A stretch of DNA of 64,000 nt from Cladopsammia gracilis. Taxonomy: Eukaryota; Cnidaria; Anthozoa; Scleractinia; Dendrophylliidae. A model generated the notes under the pieces. It did not search any database and was not told the origin of the DNA. It saw only the letters and a program-made list of their open reading frames with translations. The stretch spans positions 741,001 to 805,000 of the forward strand of contig JAJGOT010000001.1 in NCBI GenBank assembly GCA_022457155.1, read 5' to 3'. Position numbers and translations under genes: made by a program. Shown here one piece after another: positions 11,837-23,484 of the stretch (position 1 is its first letter; each line of letters opens with the position of its first letter).

Positions 11837-12565
11837 TTAAGGTTACAGTGTACCTTCGGGGGTGTCTCCAGTATAACAGCTCTAGCGTCTTAAGATTACA
11901 CTTAATATACCTAAACCCTGATATCAAATTAAAGCTTATAGAGCTGGCTATCTAAATATGGAAACCATTTGGCAATAAAATGAATTGTCGAATTTTTTAC
12001 GACGTCTAAATTCGAACGTCCGAATCAGCTTTAAAACGCTATAACTCAAAGCGATTATTATATTTTGCTAATTTGATTTGTTCTCGGGTTTCCGGACACG
12101 ACGCGCTAAAAAAACGTGTCGGCGATTTTCCATATTCAATTGCAGTGAAAAGTTACAGAATATTTTCGAAAAGGGGAGAAAAAAAATTGGAATGATCGCA
12201 CGGAAATGCCTCTTGACGAAAAAGTTTTCGGAATTAAGAAATTCGCCGACACGTTTTTGTTGATTATATGTTAGCCTAGCTTCTGTCCAAATTTAAGGAA
12301 AATCGAACAAATTTCCTTTGAGTTGTACCTCTTTAAAGTGTCCCCAACAAGCGAAAAATTAACTTTGAGAAAACGGCGCTTAAAAAAACATATCGCTTAA
12401 TAAACAAACTCCGCCCACAAAAATTATACCGTCATTTCTCCGTCAATTTTCACTATTTTTCGATACTTTTTTTTTTTGGATGAAAGTTCATTCTGTAACC
12501 TTTATTTTGACGCCAAAAAAAATTTTTCAATAAATTTTCGATCTGAAGGTACACTGTAACCTTAA
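11837..12565 (-). mobile_element. TTAA-flanked piggyBac-like MITE, copy 2
   Basis: 729 bp including both TTAA sites, and the reverse complement of the element at 6846-7574 with only scattered substitutions. The end that carries ACCTTCAGATCG is on the right here and on the left in copy 1. Non-coding. Confidence 0.8.
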
Positions 12566-12935
12566 CATTCCAGGACCAAACAGTGACGTCAGAAGTTCAT
12601 GGATACAAAAATAACTTAGTTCTTTATCTCTCTTGCCTTCCTTGAATCCACATAGATTTGCGTCTGGAAATTCAGTAGTGCAGGGGAATACCTTGATCTC
12701 GCTCACAAAACCAGAGGAGCAAGGGATCTCCATCTGAAGTAGACGATGATGACCGCAAAAAGGCCAATAAACAACCTGTTTGTGATGATCGAAATGATAA
12801 AGATGACGACAACGATGATGATGATGATTGCCACCACATTTATGACATGGGAGGGGACTCGGAAATGCTACAGTGAAGTGAAGTGAACACATAAATATCA
12901 CGTGTAAGAAAACGAGTCAGAGGATTGGCGTACTG

Positions 12936-13478
12936 ATGAGACTTAAAAATTTGGTGCCCACGGTTGCGAAACAACAACTTTTCGAGGCTGCAGTACTCCC
13001 TTACCTTACTTATTGCCATCTTACTTGCCATTTCTGCCGAGCGAGTGATAACAGAAAACTCGAACGTATTCAAGAGAGGGGTTTGCGCGCAGTCTTTAGG
13101 GATGGTAAATCCACATATGAGCAACTGTTGAACAAGGCTAAATTAACTACCCTGAATGAAAGGCGGCTCCAAGACATAGCATGTATGATGTTCAAAGTTA
13201 AGCATGGCCTGTGCCCTCAGAGCTCAAGGATTTGTTCTCAGAGAAAAGCACTGGTTACAACTTTAGAGGGACTGATTTTCACATACCTAGATTTAATTCG
13301 GTATCCTACGGAAAGCACTCATTGAGATATTTAGGACCAAGATTATGGAATAATCTACCGAGCAATATTTAATAAGAAATCTGCCATCGCTACAAACGTT
13401 TAAACGACAGATCCGCCTTGTCAATCTTTCGCCTAAGATAGAGTTTGAATGCGAGAACTGCGTATTATGTAGCACCTG
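12936..13478 (+). pseudogene. 3' end of a non-LTR retrotransposon reverse-transcriptase ORF
   Basis: The first frame (12936-13325) reads like the region after the RT palm in CR1/L2/RTE-type LINEs: AVLPYLTYC, ERIQERGLRAVF, YEQLLNKAKLTTLNERRLQD. After a frame break near 13270 the typical continuation appears (FNSVSYGKHSLRYLGPRLWN), ending with a Cys-rich CENCVLCST tail and a stop near 13478. The catalytic YADD part is absent, so this is a 5'-truncated, frameshifted LINE. The non-coding 3' tail runs to about 13727 and ends near AAATAAAGTC. LINE clade not decided. Confidence 0.7.
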
Positions 13479-13751
13479 ACATACAAGCGAACCTTATTGT
13501 CTTATTTATTGATTATCCCAGTTTGTGTGAATAATTTTATTATCTTATTGTAAATAACCATATCATTTTATTTTAAATAACTGTATCATTTTATTGTAAA
13601 TAGTGTTTATCGAGGCTAGTTTTTTACGTATTGTTATTTTGTTTTTTAGTCTTATTTTAGTGTCCCCTATCAGTAGAGGGTTCACCCTCGTCTAGATAGT
13701 ATTGACACTTAAATAAAGTCATTGATTAACAGAGGAGTAAGCTGTGATGAT

Positions 13752-14272
13752 TTAACCCTATTCGGCCCCCTCGTAACTTCAAGAACATTAAGGCTATGAC
13801 AATGAAACCTAGAGGGTACATAGTACGTCCAAAACTGTCTCCTTTGCGGTCCGCACAATGGAACGATGACGTAGTTATTAGGTAATTAGTTATACGGCCG
13901 CCATCTTGAATCCGCCATCTTGGATTTATGAATTTTTTAAAACCTCTAAAAAACCAAAGTAATCAAAACCAAAAGTAATCAAAACCAATAAATAAACGCT
14001 AAATGACGTAAAAATCTAAAAGTTATACCAATAAACATTGTTTTTCTTCATTCAAAGGTAAAAATATGCAAATTTAAACAACATGGCTGTCAAAATCTTG
14101 TTGCCATGGAAACATCAAGTCACATGGTCAATAAATTGTCATACGAAATTGTTGCCAGATAAATTTAAGGAATAAATACATATTAAAGACGTTATGAGTG
14201 TTGAAAGTTAGCGCGGGCAATTTTGTGCCCCTCCCCCCCCCCCCCCCCCCCCCCAAGGCTGAATAGGGTTAA
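13752..14272. mobile_element. TTAA-flanked piggyBac-like MITE (CCCTATTC ends)
   Basis: TTAA is followed by CCCTATTCGGCC on the left and, inverted, by CCCTATTCAGCCTTG on the right. TTAA plus termini starting CCCTA are hallmarks of piggyBac ends. Internal GCCATCTTGGAT and TTGCCATGG motifs and a C-run next to the right end are shared with 18287-19225, a longer member. No transposase. Confidence 0.75.
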
Positions 14273-14460
14273 TGTAAGTAAGTGCATGCGGGCCCGTGCA
14301 TGCGTTCGTCTCCTGTTTGCTTATGTCCATCTCATTACCAGAGCCTGCTTTTGTTTTAATCAGCGGTAATCAAATGAAGGATTTAGAAATAGGATTACGC
14401 AACTTCGTTTCCAGGGTCTTTAGGTTGTTTCAATCCAAGATGGTGACTACGCTCTTGAAA

Positions 14461-15141
14461 ACAGTGAGCAAAGCTGATACTAGGTAGAACAATTAACGCG
14501 ACAACGGCATGATAGAGCCCAAACTGAAAGCCAAAATGCAACCGTGGACAGCTGTTTCGACCCGGTTGGGTCTCGTCAGCACGGTGTAAGCTTTGCTCAC
14601 TATGTTTGTATTACTATTTTTGGCTGATCAGATCTTCTATAGATCCTACGTACTCCAGCAGCATTTTCGTTCGCGGTCCTTTGCTCTTTGTTTCTACTAT
14701 TGTATTATTTGGGACCGTAGGTCTTTTCAGATCCGATTATGCTGCTCATTTTTTAAAACCTTTTAACATGGTATTGGCCATGTATTCGCTGAGGGATGGT
14801 TTATGTCTATCCTCACTTTCTTTATCGCGACAACGACATGATATTTCAAATTCTTTGCCTATTACTCATGGTCACGCGCCGCTGTGACGTGGGTCAATTG
14901 GCAAGCATTTGGATTCGAGCTCTCATTGTTGCCATCACCACGTGCGATTTGGTAGAGAATTGGCGTTCGCGCTAGTTTTTCTATCTTTTTGCTGCTACAC
15001 CGTTTTCTATCTTTTTGCTGCTACACCGTGCTACACCAGGTCGAAACAGCTGTCCACGGTTGCATTTTGGCTTTCAGTTTGGACTCTATCATGTCGTTGT
15101 CGCGTTAATTGTTCTAAGTAGTATCAGCTTTGCTCACTATG
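14461..15141. mobile_element. Fold-back element with ~100-bp arms
   Basis: The left arm (14461-14560) and right arm (15041-15141) are inverted copies about 94% alike, running from AGTGAGCAAAGCTGATACTA to CAGCTGTTTCGACC. A third short copy of the end (AGCTTTGCTCACTATG) lies at 14589-14604. The region around 14641-14690 (CAGCAGCATTTTCGTTCG) recurs at about 19305-19357. No domain is recognisable. Confidence 0.65.
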
Positions 15142-15292
15142 TTTAAATTGTTGGACTTTATACATATGCTTAACATCACTATATGCAGCATAAAAAACAG
15201 GAAATGAATATTTATTCCAGTTTCTAATTCATGTTACAAGCGTTACAAGCAGTTATAAGTCTAATAATCTAAAAAAATATTAAGTGTCAAAA

Positions 15293-15379
<87 letters not shown>
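15293..15379. repeat. (TAG)n microsatellite, 29 copies
   Basis: An uninterrupted TAG trinucleotide run of 87 bases. Confidence 0.95.
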
Positions 15380-15444
15380 CACCAGTAACAGTGACAGACC
15401 TCTATTAAGCGGTCAGCCTTCACTACGAATCCCTGTTGAAGCCA

Positions 15445-15537
15445 CAAATGTAATAAAGCCCTCAAATGTAATAAGGATTGACCACAAATGTAATAAAGCC
15501 CTCAAATGTAATACGAATTGACCACAAATGTAATAAT
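15445..15537. repeat. Short minisatellite
   Basis: Two copies of a unit of about 49 bp built from CACAAATGTAATA, AAGCCCT and AATTGACC/GGATTGACC, plus a partial third. Confidence 0.7.
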
Positions 15538-16436
15538 GGATTTTACTGTGCGTTCTCCAGTTTGCACAAAAAAGGTTACGAGTCCTAAGTTGTGAGGACC
15601 AGGATTTCGCCAGTCATGCATATCTTTCTCGGACAACCAAACTTGGACAAACTGAAGTTGTCTGTGTAATGTGTTGGACGTCATCTGTCATTCACGTGAC
15701 ATAACCTAAAGTTGCTATTATCTCAAATAAACATTTTCTAGTACGGAATCAAGGCCCAGTTATAAAATGTAAACGAAGTAATGTTCGGAGTGAATAGCTG
15801 TCAAGTTAAAAGAAACGTTTATTCACATTTCACAACCTGAACGAACGTAAGCAATTATTTGCATTTGTGGTCAATTATTACATCATTGTGGCTTCAGTTG
15901 TCAGTTGTATAATGAGTTGTCCGGGCCGGCAACGCGCACAACCAAGCGCCGTTTTGATTATTGAGCCCGGGTCCTCTCTGGCCAGCGGGTGGAATTTGTA
16001 GCGTTTCTTAATTAAGGCGGGGGTCTACCTGAATGCCATGTTTCCGCCACTTAACATGGCTTTAATGGAAATATCTCGTTCACGTTTCAAGCAATCCAAA
16101 AACCCTTCGCTCATCTCATGAATCTATGTTGTGGGATGTTCTGTAAATTTTTGGGTGATTTTTGGGTATTTGGGGCAGGAAATAGTTTTTCTCAAAGGAT
16201 TGGTAAAATTTAGAGAAATAAGAAATATTGAAGATTTAGTGAAGTTTTAAAATTAGAATTTGTAGTTAATAATTAATAGACGGACACCGTGGGACACATT
16301 TTCTGAGATGTTCTCGAGGCGCAGCCTCGTTTTGGTGCGAAGCTTGTTTTCGTCCTATAGCGTCATAAAATTACCGTTTTAATTCACAACTCTGGCAGAA
16401 GTCTTGAACTCGTGGATTTCTTGACATCTTTTAGCT
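15538..16436. other. Intergenic, nothing recognised
   Basis: No coding or repeat structure beyond another copy of the ATTTGTGGTCAATTATTACAT motif near 15860. Confidence 0.35.
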
Positions 16437-17281
16437 TAGGCTACGTTTACACGGTACCGGACGAATTTTCGACCGGTTGAAAAATTTGGCCGGACATTTT
16501 GTTCACACGGAACCGTGCAATATTTTCGTTCTGTTCACACGGAACTGACTAACCGGTTGAATTTTAACCTTTGTCAGTTGTTTTACCATCTGCCCATGCG
16601 CAGAACGCTACTTAACCAAGTCCAAAATGGCGTCTAGAAAGAGAAAGGTCAACAATGGGCGATGACGACGATAACGATATTATTGACAAAATTGCCCCAC
16701 CAAAGAGACGTCCTCCCCGGTCTCACCTAGTGTGACTCTAGTGTTTTCGCCTGTGCTTCATCTTCGACTTACGGATAGATATGCGACTGTTTTGAACTCG
16801 GTTTTCTGATATTAACAGGATTCCAGCACACCGTCGCCTTCGTGCGTGATTATTATTTATTTATTTACCTTGGCGCGATGGGCAACCCTTGCCAAGTATA
16901 AATATAGATGTAGATGTAAAGCTCCGCATGTCATAGCCATTTGCAAGATTATATTTTTGCATTAATACTGTAATATTTGCGAGTAAAGCGATTAAGAATC
17001 CGACACATTCCATCTTCGCAGTATAGACTTTCTTTCTCTCTTCTTCTAGCTGAGTTACCACGCATCCATGCAACCACGCCTTTGCCGTAGAAAAATTTAG
17101 ACGGTCAAGGTTATTGACCGTACCGGCTTAAAATTCGTTCCCGATTTTGGCGTTCAATTTTTTGAACGGCTAGGCGTCTAAATTTTCGTACGGTTAGCGT
17201 GGTTCCGTGTGAACGGAACACCTAACCGCACGAAATTTCAACCGGTCGAACATTCGTCCGGTACCGTGTAAACGTAGCCTA
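16437..17281. mobile_element. TIR element with TA borders (GGCTACGTTTACACGG ends)
   Basis: Near-perfect TIRs of about 30 bp begin GGCTACGTTTACACGGTACC and are bordered by TA on both sides. Sub-terminal CCGGTTGAAA/GTTCACACGGAA motifs repeat inside each end. Two tiny open frames (ATG near 16628 with a basic RKRKV stretch; ATG near 16656 with an acidic GDDDDND stretch) may be decayed transposon gene starts. Superfamily undetermined. Confidence 0.65.
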
Positions 17282-18059
17282 TTAATGTCGATTACATCAA
17301 GGATTTTCTTGAAAATGTTCGTCTTAAGGATAATCAAAACAAGAAACTTGGAACAAATCTAAATTATCAGCAACAACTCGTAGCAACACTATAATAGTAT
17401 TCTAAGTTCTGGTTTGAACTTAAGCGATGACTATACTTTTCAAGTGCTGTAATTATTGAAAATTAAATAAACGTATTTGCATATAAACATCAATGCCATT
17501 GCTCAGTACCATGGTGTTTAAAAATGAGCTTGCCTGCGCATGCGATGTTGCTTTGTTTGTCAGTGGATGGCAGTGATGTTGTTAAAATGAACAAGAGCAG
17601 CTAAGATTGTCATCCTTTGTATAGTTTAGACACTGAGTCCATACCCCGCTCCCCCCCCCCTCACCCGAAAACGATTTTCCAACAAAACGAGACGCCCTTT
17701 TAAAACAATAGGCGCTCGATATTATCACTTAATAAATGTAAATGAACAATACTCGCGCACTCTGTGTGCACTTCAAACAACGATAATGCTTTTGCAATGA
17801 AAGCTTTGCTAGCCCGCGTCAACAAGCCTGAGGGATTCTGAGGCAATGATCATTTAAGACGGGGCGTTGTTAAGTCATACGAACATGTTGGAAACTATTG
17901 AAAAACTGGTTGCATAAATGGGGAAACCTGCGGGTCTTATTAAAATTAGAATCTTTAGTTGTCTTCAGCCATGACAGTCAGTTGTTTGGCGTTTCTTCAG
18001 GGTAAAAATGAAGTTTTTAATAACGAGACACTTCCTAGTATATTGGCACCATCATTCAC
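17282..18059. other. Intergenic, nothing recognised
   Basis: AT-rich with a short C run near 17650; no gene identified. Confidence 0.35.
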
Positions 18060-18224
18060 AATAGACAATATTCGTATTCGCGGTATTGAACTGGAACTAG
18101 CGTGCAGTCGAGGCTCATGCAGGGATTCTTTTCACATGCAAATATTTTTAATGATATTCCCCAGCATTAGCCTCGACCGTAAGCTAGTTCCAGTTCAATA
18201 CCGAGAATTCGAATTGTGTCTATT
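18060..18224. repeat. Fold-back MITE, ~41-bp arms
   Basis: The left arm (18060-18102, with GGTATTGAACTGGAACTAGC) is mirrored by the right arm (18183-18224, GCTAGTTCCAGTTCAATACC). The loop of about 80 bp has no features. Confidence 0.65.
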
Positions 18225-18286
18225 CAAGGGGTACAGAACGAACAAAATCACTAAAAGTGCTTATTTTGGTTCGAAAAAAGTTATTA

Positions 18287-19225
18287 TTAACCCTATTCAG
18301 ACTGGGGGGGGGGGGGGGGGGGGCTTTTCGAACCCCCCCTCCAGTAAAATTGTGATAACTCTTACACCGAAATAGCTATGAGGCTGAAATTTTCTGACTT
18401 TTCCTAAAATTTCTCTAGGGACATTTTGGTATCCATAACATGTCAGTGTGATTAACCATGTTGCCATGGCAACCGGTTTTTGACACATAGGTTTTCAAAA
18501 TATTAAAATATGGTGAAATTTTTATTTTAAGATCTTGTTCTTTGACTTATAGTGCATTTTCTTGTTAGAATAGTTTCTTCTTGGGACTAGTTCTTGAAAG
18601 ACATCAAAAATTTTTAACATCAAATATTTGGGGGGAGGGGTAGGTAAATTTTTGCTCTCTTTTACGTATAGACCAAAAATTGTACTATTTATTAAATAAC
18701 GCTTCTAAGTTCATTGTTTGCATAATAGACATTAGTTTGATACGTGTTTTATACATTCTGATCCTTTTCTCTTTTAGATATTTTTTAAATTTTAATTTAA
18801 ACAAAAAAAAAAGGAAATCCAAGATGGCGGATCCAAGATGGCGGATCCAAGATGGCGGACAATAATTTCAAAATTATAGTTTTATCGCCTTTTTTTGCTT
18901 TTTCTCGCCTTACAAGTGTGTCCTTGTTTGTATTTATTATGTTTTAATATTAAAGGGATGATTTTACAGTTATATTTGATATTTTAAGTATCTGGATGGA
19001 AAAATACCAAAGAAACGTGGGAAAAACAAAAATGACGTCATTGTGACGTCATAATTGTGTGTGGCAGGTCAAAACTGGGTGTGAGGTTTCCTTGTATGGA
19101 GGTGAACATTGTGTCAAAATTTCATGGTCCTAGCCTTACTGGTTCCAGAGATATGAAGGGGGGTCCGAGGAGCCCCCCCCCCCAGTCACAGATTGCCAAA
19201 AAAAGCCCAGTCTGAATAGGGTTAA
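18287..19225. mobile_element. TTAA-flanked piggyBac-like MITE, 939 bp
   Basis: TTAA plus CCCTATTCAGACTGGG at both ends in inverse orientation. A long G run sits just inside the left end and a C run near the right end. Internal copies of AAGATGGCGGATCC and GTTGCCATGGCAACC link it to 13752-14272. No transposase frame. Confidence 0.8.
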
Positions 19226-19370
19226 TACAGCTAAACAAATGAGACATGTGACAAAAGTGACAACATTTTACAATTGCACGAAAAGAGCTAAAATCTCCAG
19301 ATGATCCTGGATCCTACGTACACAAGCAGCATTTTCGTTCGAGGTCCTTTGCTTCTTATTCAATTCTAAA

Positions 19371-19706
19371 TATACAGCAATTTCAATAGGCCATTTCCGA
19401 GTTACGTTATGCCTCGTTGTCAAAGCGAGGCTAGGTGCAAAACATTTCATATGAAAATGAATTTAATTTGCATTTGAATTAAAACTCATTTTAATATGAA
19501 AGGTTTTGCACCTAGCCTCGCTTTGACAACGAGGCATAATGTAACTTGGAAATGGCCTATTAACGTTGTCGGATGAAAGCTCAAAGCCAAGACCGCAAGG
19601 TAGTATAAGTAGTTGTAAATAGCCATTGCATTAGAATCCCATACTAATTTGCAGTCTTGGCTTTTCGCCTTTTTCATCCGACAACGTTAATTGAAATAGC
19701 TGTATA
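19371..19706. mobile_element. Compound fold-back: two hairpins inside an outer inverted repeat
   Basis: First hairpin 19385-19561: AATAGGCCATTTCCGAGTTA with a long mirrored arm. Second hairpin 19560-19690: TTAACGTTGTCGGATGAAA mirrored. Both lie between outer arms TATACAGCAATTTCAA (19371-19386) and TTGAAATAGCTGTATA (19691-19706). This looks like MITEs inserted into an older palindromic element. Confidence 0.65.
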
Positions 19707-20222
19707 TAATTGAAGCACGTTTCGTGAGATCTCGGGTCCGGCCGAAGGTCGACCTCGGAACCGACCGGAGGACGGAATAGAGCGGAGAAGCCACGAGTGA
19801 ACCTGCTTTTCTCGCGGCGAAAATATAAGAGACATGAGAGGCGTGTAATATATGAGAGAGACTGACAGTGGCTACCTAGGGTACAGAAATGGAGGCACTA
19901 GAGAACAGGATACTTTTTAACCGCAAAGGACGCAAGAGTTTTCAGTCTTCATTCTCGGCCTTTATTGAGTCAAGAAAAGTAATTAGCCTTCGTTTAAGTT
20001 TGCAATCGCAAGCTGGGGAAAAGCCGTACGCAAGTGTCAAGGTTTTGCCGATGACCATTTTCTCGCTCACCATCTAGTACTCGGTTAGTTCTGACGCTGT
20101 GGAACCCGCAACTTGTACGACGACCTCGTTATAATGGCCATGCACATTTTTTTCAATCCGAACCAAATGAAGCTCAGTCATTTTCGTATATGAAAACCCT
20201 CCGGGGGACCTTTAGTGAGACC

Positions 20223-20441
20223 GGCAGAGGTAATTTGCCGAACGCCGAACATTGTTGTCACCCACAACAGTAAATAAAAGCTAACCAATTTGAATCAATG
20301 CTTAACCCTAAATACTGTAGCACTGATTTACGGTATTTAGGGCCGGTTAAGCACTGATTAAAATTACATCGTCAGTTTTTATTTACTGTTAAGTTCGGCG
20401 TTCGGCGTTCGGCGTTCGGCGTTCGGCAAATTACCCCTGCC
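20223..20441. mobile_element. Fold-back MITE with GTTCGGC tandem arm
   Basis: Almost the whole element pairs with itself. Ends GGCAGAGGTAATTTGCCGAA and mirrored TTCGGCAAATTACCCCTGCC; inner arms share CTAAATAC and CGGTTAAGCACTGATT. The right arm has extra tandem copies of GTTCGGC. Near-identical TAGTGAGACC/TAGTAAGACC flank it and may be a target duplication. Confidence 0.65.
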
Positions 20442-20805
20442 GTAGTAAGACCAGTGAAAATACATGCGATATAAATGCCAAAAGAAAATGAAAGTTGTGA
20501 AAGAATGGAACATTTTGATTGCAAACACCGTGAGAGTTAGCCAATTATGAAGGGAGAGGAACGGGTACTTAAATATCCCATCTCCTTATTTTTTAACTCA
20601 TTTTTCTCCTTCCTCTCTAATTGTTTTGGGTGTTTCTCCTTCCTCCCTAATTTTTACCCTTTTCCGTCTGTTTTTAGTTCAGTAGGTGCCTTGAAGCTTT
20701 TGTTGTCATGTGACATTACATTTCAGAATTTCAGAAATCAGAATTCAAAGTTACAAATAAGCGACAGGCCTTCACGACTCCCGCTGTTCACAAATGAGAT
20801 ATTCT

Positions 20806-20993
20806 TAGCCTGCGAGCAGGCATTCTCATTTGGGTTTGCCGCGATTTCGATTTACCGCGAGGTTTCGCGCGCGAGCGGCGAAGTCGCAAGAAAAGAGACT
20901 CTTCGCTTCCTTGCCTCAATCGCTCGCATTCGACACTCGCGCGAACGGCCTAGCCTGCGTGAAACTCAAATAAGAAGGCCTGCTCGCAGGCTA
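20806..20993. mobile_element. MITE with TAGCCTGCGAGCAGGC ends
   Basis: Perfect 16-bp TIRs. Directly outside lie 22-bp direct repeats (20784-20805 and 20994-21015) that differ at one base. Related elements occur at 22325-22455 and, more diverged, 52548-52654. Confidence 0.7.
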
Positions 20994-21302
20994 CTGTTCG
21001 CAAATGAGATATTCTAGCCTATATAGAGTTAAGCTCTAACAAGTTTGTTTTTCAGGGATTTACCCCTTTTGTAGAGAGAATGGGAAGCTCTTTATACATC
21101 TCCCTCAGCAAAGGTTGATTCTGTATTAAATGTCATTTATCCATCAGGATTTTCTTTAAATTTGACACTGCTGGGTGATAAGTGTGACAAAAGGTAGAAT
21201 CAGTTCTTGTGCGCTTTTTCCTTAGTGTTGAACGGCCGACTTTCTCTCTTCGAATTTCACTTCTGAGAGGACATAATTAATGCGACAAAATCAGTTAGAA
21301 AC

Positions 21303-21491
21303 AATAGGCCATTTGCACGATGACGTCATTTGACTACTACTACCAGAATCCTTCAGTTTTTTGTTTTGTGGTGCAAATTAGGGCTATTGTTATTTAAACC
21401 GCGCTGGGATTACAAAATTTAAATAAGAAAGGAAAAGCGAAATGAATTCTGGTAGTAGTAGTCACTGACGTCATCGTGCAAACGGCCTATT
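21303..21491. mobile_element. MITE with AATAGGCCATTTGCACGATG ends
   Basis: TIRs AATAGGCCATTTGCACGATG/ATAGGCCGTTTGCACGATG run into mirrored TGACGTCA and CTACTACTACCAGAAT segments, so about 55 bp of each end pair. Non-coding. Confidence 0.7.
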
Positions 21492-21748
21492 GGAACCATA
21501 AATTAACCCACCCCGTTAATTCGACCACATTTTAAGACTTTTAACAGCTCGTCAGTTGTTGTATTAATAAGGTTCCACTGCTGTTCTTGAACCAAATGGC
21601 ATTAGTTACGTTCTCCTCAGAAATTTACTCCTTAAAATATTCGAAATAATCAATGAACACACAAATGTTCTGTCCCTTACAAAGCAGGTTTATTCAGTGT
21701 TATAAATGAACAAACTAGTTACAAGTACAGCTTTTGGCATTGTTTAGA

Positions 21749-22274
21749 TTAAGGGCTCACTGACGTATATTTTCGGACCCGTTGCTAGGGACAGTAATGG
21801 CTATTTATTTTTATTAATTTTAATCGTTTACATACGGTCAAATCTTCAACTCAGTCCTAAACCCAAAAATGACGTCATCGAGCCACGCCCATGAATACGT
21901 GACCAATAACGAGAAAGTCTAAAATTTTTGATGTGTCGCATTTTATCGGAAAATCGTTGACGGTGTTATGGTATTTATTCATTTTCCCATCATCGTAAGT
22001 ATGGATTTCGTTTTAATTTGAAAAATATATTTTTCAGAGAGATTTAAAATATCGATTTGTCCATAAAAATTGTATTGAAAATGATTTCAATAGACGCATA
22101 CTTAGTTATATTCCTTATCCAGGTTAGATAAATGTAACATTGAAAAATAATGAATCAAGTTAGAGACCGCCAAGAATTCAGGATTTTCTGCAAACCGGAA
22201 TGCCTGCGTCATTCACCGGAAATGATTTTTCACTTCCTTAGCAACGCGCTTGAAATCCGTCCGTGAGCCCTTAA
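21749..22274. mobile_element. TTAA-flanked MITE (GGGCTCACTGACG ends)
   Basis: TTAA followed by GGGCTCACTGACG on the left and, inverted, GGGCTCACGGACG on the right, 526 bp in all. Sub-terminal GTTGCTAGG/GTTGCTAAGG are also mirrored. A TTAA target suggests the piggyBac superfamily; no coding capacity. Confidence 0.65.
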
Positions 22275-22324
22275 AGGAGCTATGGGGTATGAGGATTTTG
22301 ACCTTTTTTAGGTCAAAACTGGCC

Positions 22325-22455
22325 TAGCCTGCGAGTAGGCTCTACTATTTGGGTTTCATGCCATTTTTCTCGCCGGCTTCGCCGGCTCACCCTGGCAGCT
22401 CCGCCGCCAAGATACTCGCGCGATACCCCAAACAAGTGAGCCTGCTCGCAGGCTA
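22325..22455. mobile_element. MITE, TAGCCTGCGAG family
   Basis: Ends TAGCCTGCGAGTAGGCTC and mirrored TAGCCTGCGAGCAGGCTC enclose a GC-rich core. Same family as 20806-20993. Confidence 0.65.
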
Positions 22456-22610
22456 AAACTGACCTAGATTAAAACTAAGTACCTTTGGTCGACACGAAAT
22501 TCTTACAGAGCACTAAAAGCGGGTTTTCTAATATCGAGATGATAAACTGGAAAAAATTGGGGATTGAATCTATTTCCATTCTGGCCATCTGCAGCCCTAA
22601 GACAAACAAT

Positions 22611-22679
22611 AACTGCAAAAAGCACCGACTACACCATTCCCTCGGTATGGGGATATGGTGTAGTGTGCTTTTTGCAGTT
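22611..22679. repeat. Strong hairpin
   Basis: AACTGCAAAAAGCAC plus ACTACACCAT is mirrored by ATGGTGTAGT plus GCTTTTTGCAGTT around a 17-bp loop. GCAGCCCTAAG lies outside on both sides as a direct repeat (about 22591 and 22693), a possible duplication. Confidence 0.6.
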
Positions 22680-23014
22680 ATAGTTATAGTTTGCAGCCCT
22701 AAGCCCTAAGTCCTAAGCCCAAGACAATTACATTTACTCTCAACAAAACTGGACCATTATTATTGGTTTTCCTTTGCAACAAATATGCCTTTTTGGCTTT
22801 TAAAAACAACACTAAAGATGGTAAAATAGCAACTACATCAGAACTACAAACTGCGACCATTTCGCTCGCGACGCACACGGACACGAACAACACGGCAAAT
22901 GATAGCATGCCATTCTCGGTCCCTGAAGAAAAAAAAAACATGCGTGAATTAGCTCACTATTGACGGTAGCTTATTCTGGACCCGGTGGTTCAAAAGGTGG
23001 ACAGCGTTATCCAC

Positions 23015-23089
23015 CGGATAAATCACTATCCAGCGGACAACACAATTCGCTTTTGCTTCTGCTAATTCGCTGGATAGTGATTTATCCGA
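23015..23089. repeat. Hairpin / fold-back MITE
   Basis: CGGATAAATCACTATCCAGC (23015-23034) pairs with GCTGGATAGTGATTTATCCG (23069-23088). Weaker pairing (GGATA/TATCC) continues outward. Confidence 0.6.
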
Positions 23090-23484
23090 TGGATAGAGCT
23101 ATCTATCTTTTAAACAACTAGAGCCAGATGGTTAGAAGAAAACTGCCCCGGCATCAAGTCTAATTTGTCTCATAAATAAAGTAGTTCTCCATAAAAAGAT
23201 AATTATAATGTGCTTGGTATTTAGATCTAGGTTTACAGTTGTCATTACAAAAATATTCCACAGTAAGTTTGAATTTAAGTCTTAGGGCAAGAGGAATTAA
23301 CTGTTCTCTTGGACAAATTTGCACACGAGAAGTATGTTTTCTTAGTCGGTGTTGAGCTTGCTGTCACTGCGTGGGTTTGCAGGACTACTTCGATACAAGC
23401 ATTACAGACTGGAACTGAATAATGAAAAAAAAAGAACGAAACAAACAAAACAAAACTATAAAACAAATGGATATTAAAACATAC

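Noticed and set aside
12527..12901. 124-residue minus-strand frame with hydrophobic and Cys-containing stretches
   Set aside because: It runs into the piggyBac-like MITE, its hydrophobic part comes from an ATG/ATC trinucleotide run, and no family or consistent splice chain was found.
20547..21017. 156-residue plus-strand frame
   Set aside because: Its second half is the MITE at 20806-20993 and the first half is T-rich low-complexity sequence; no domain.
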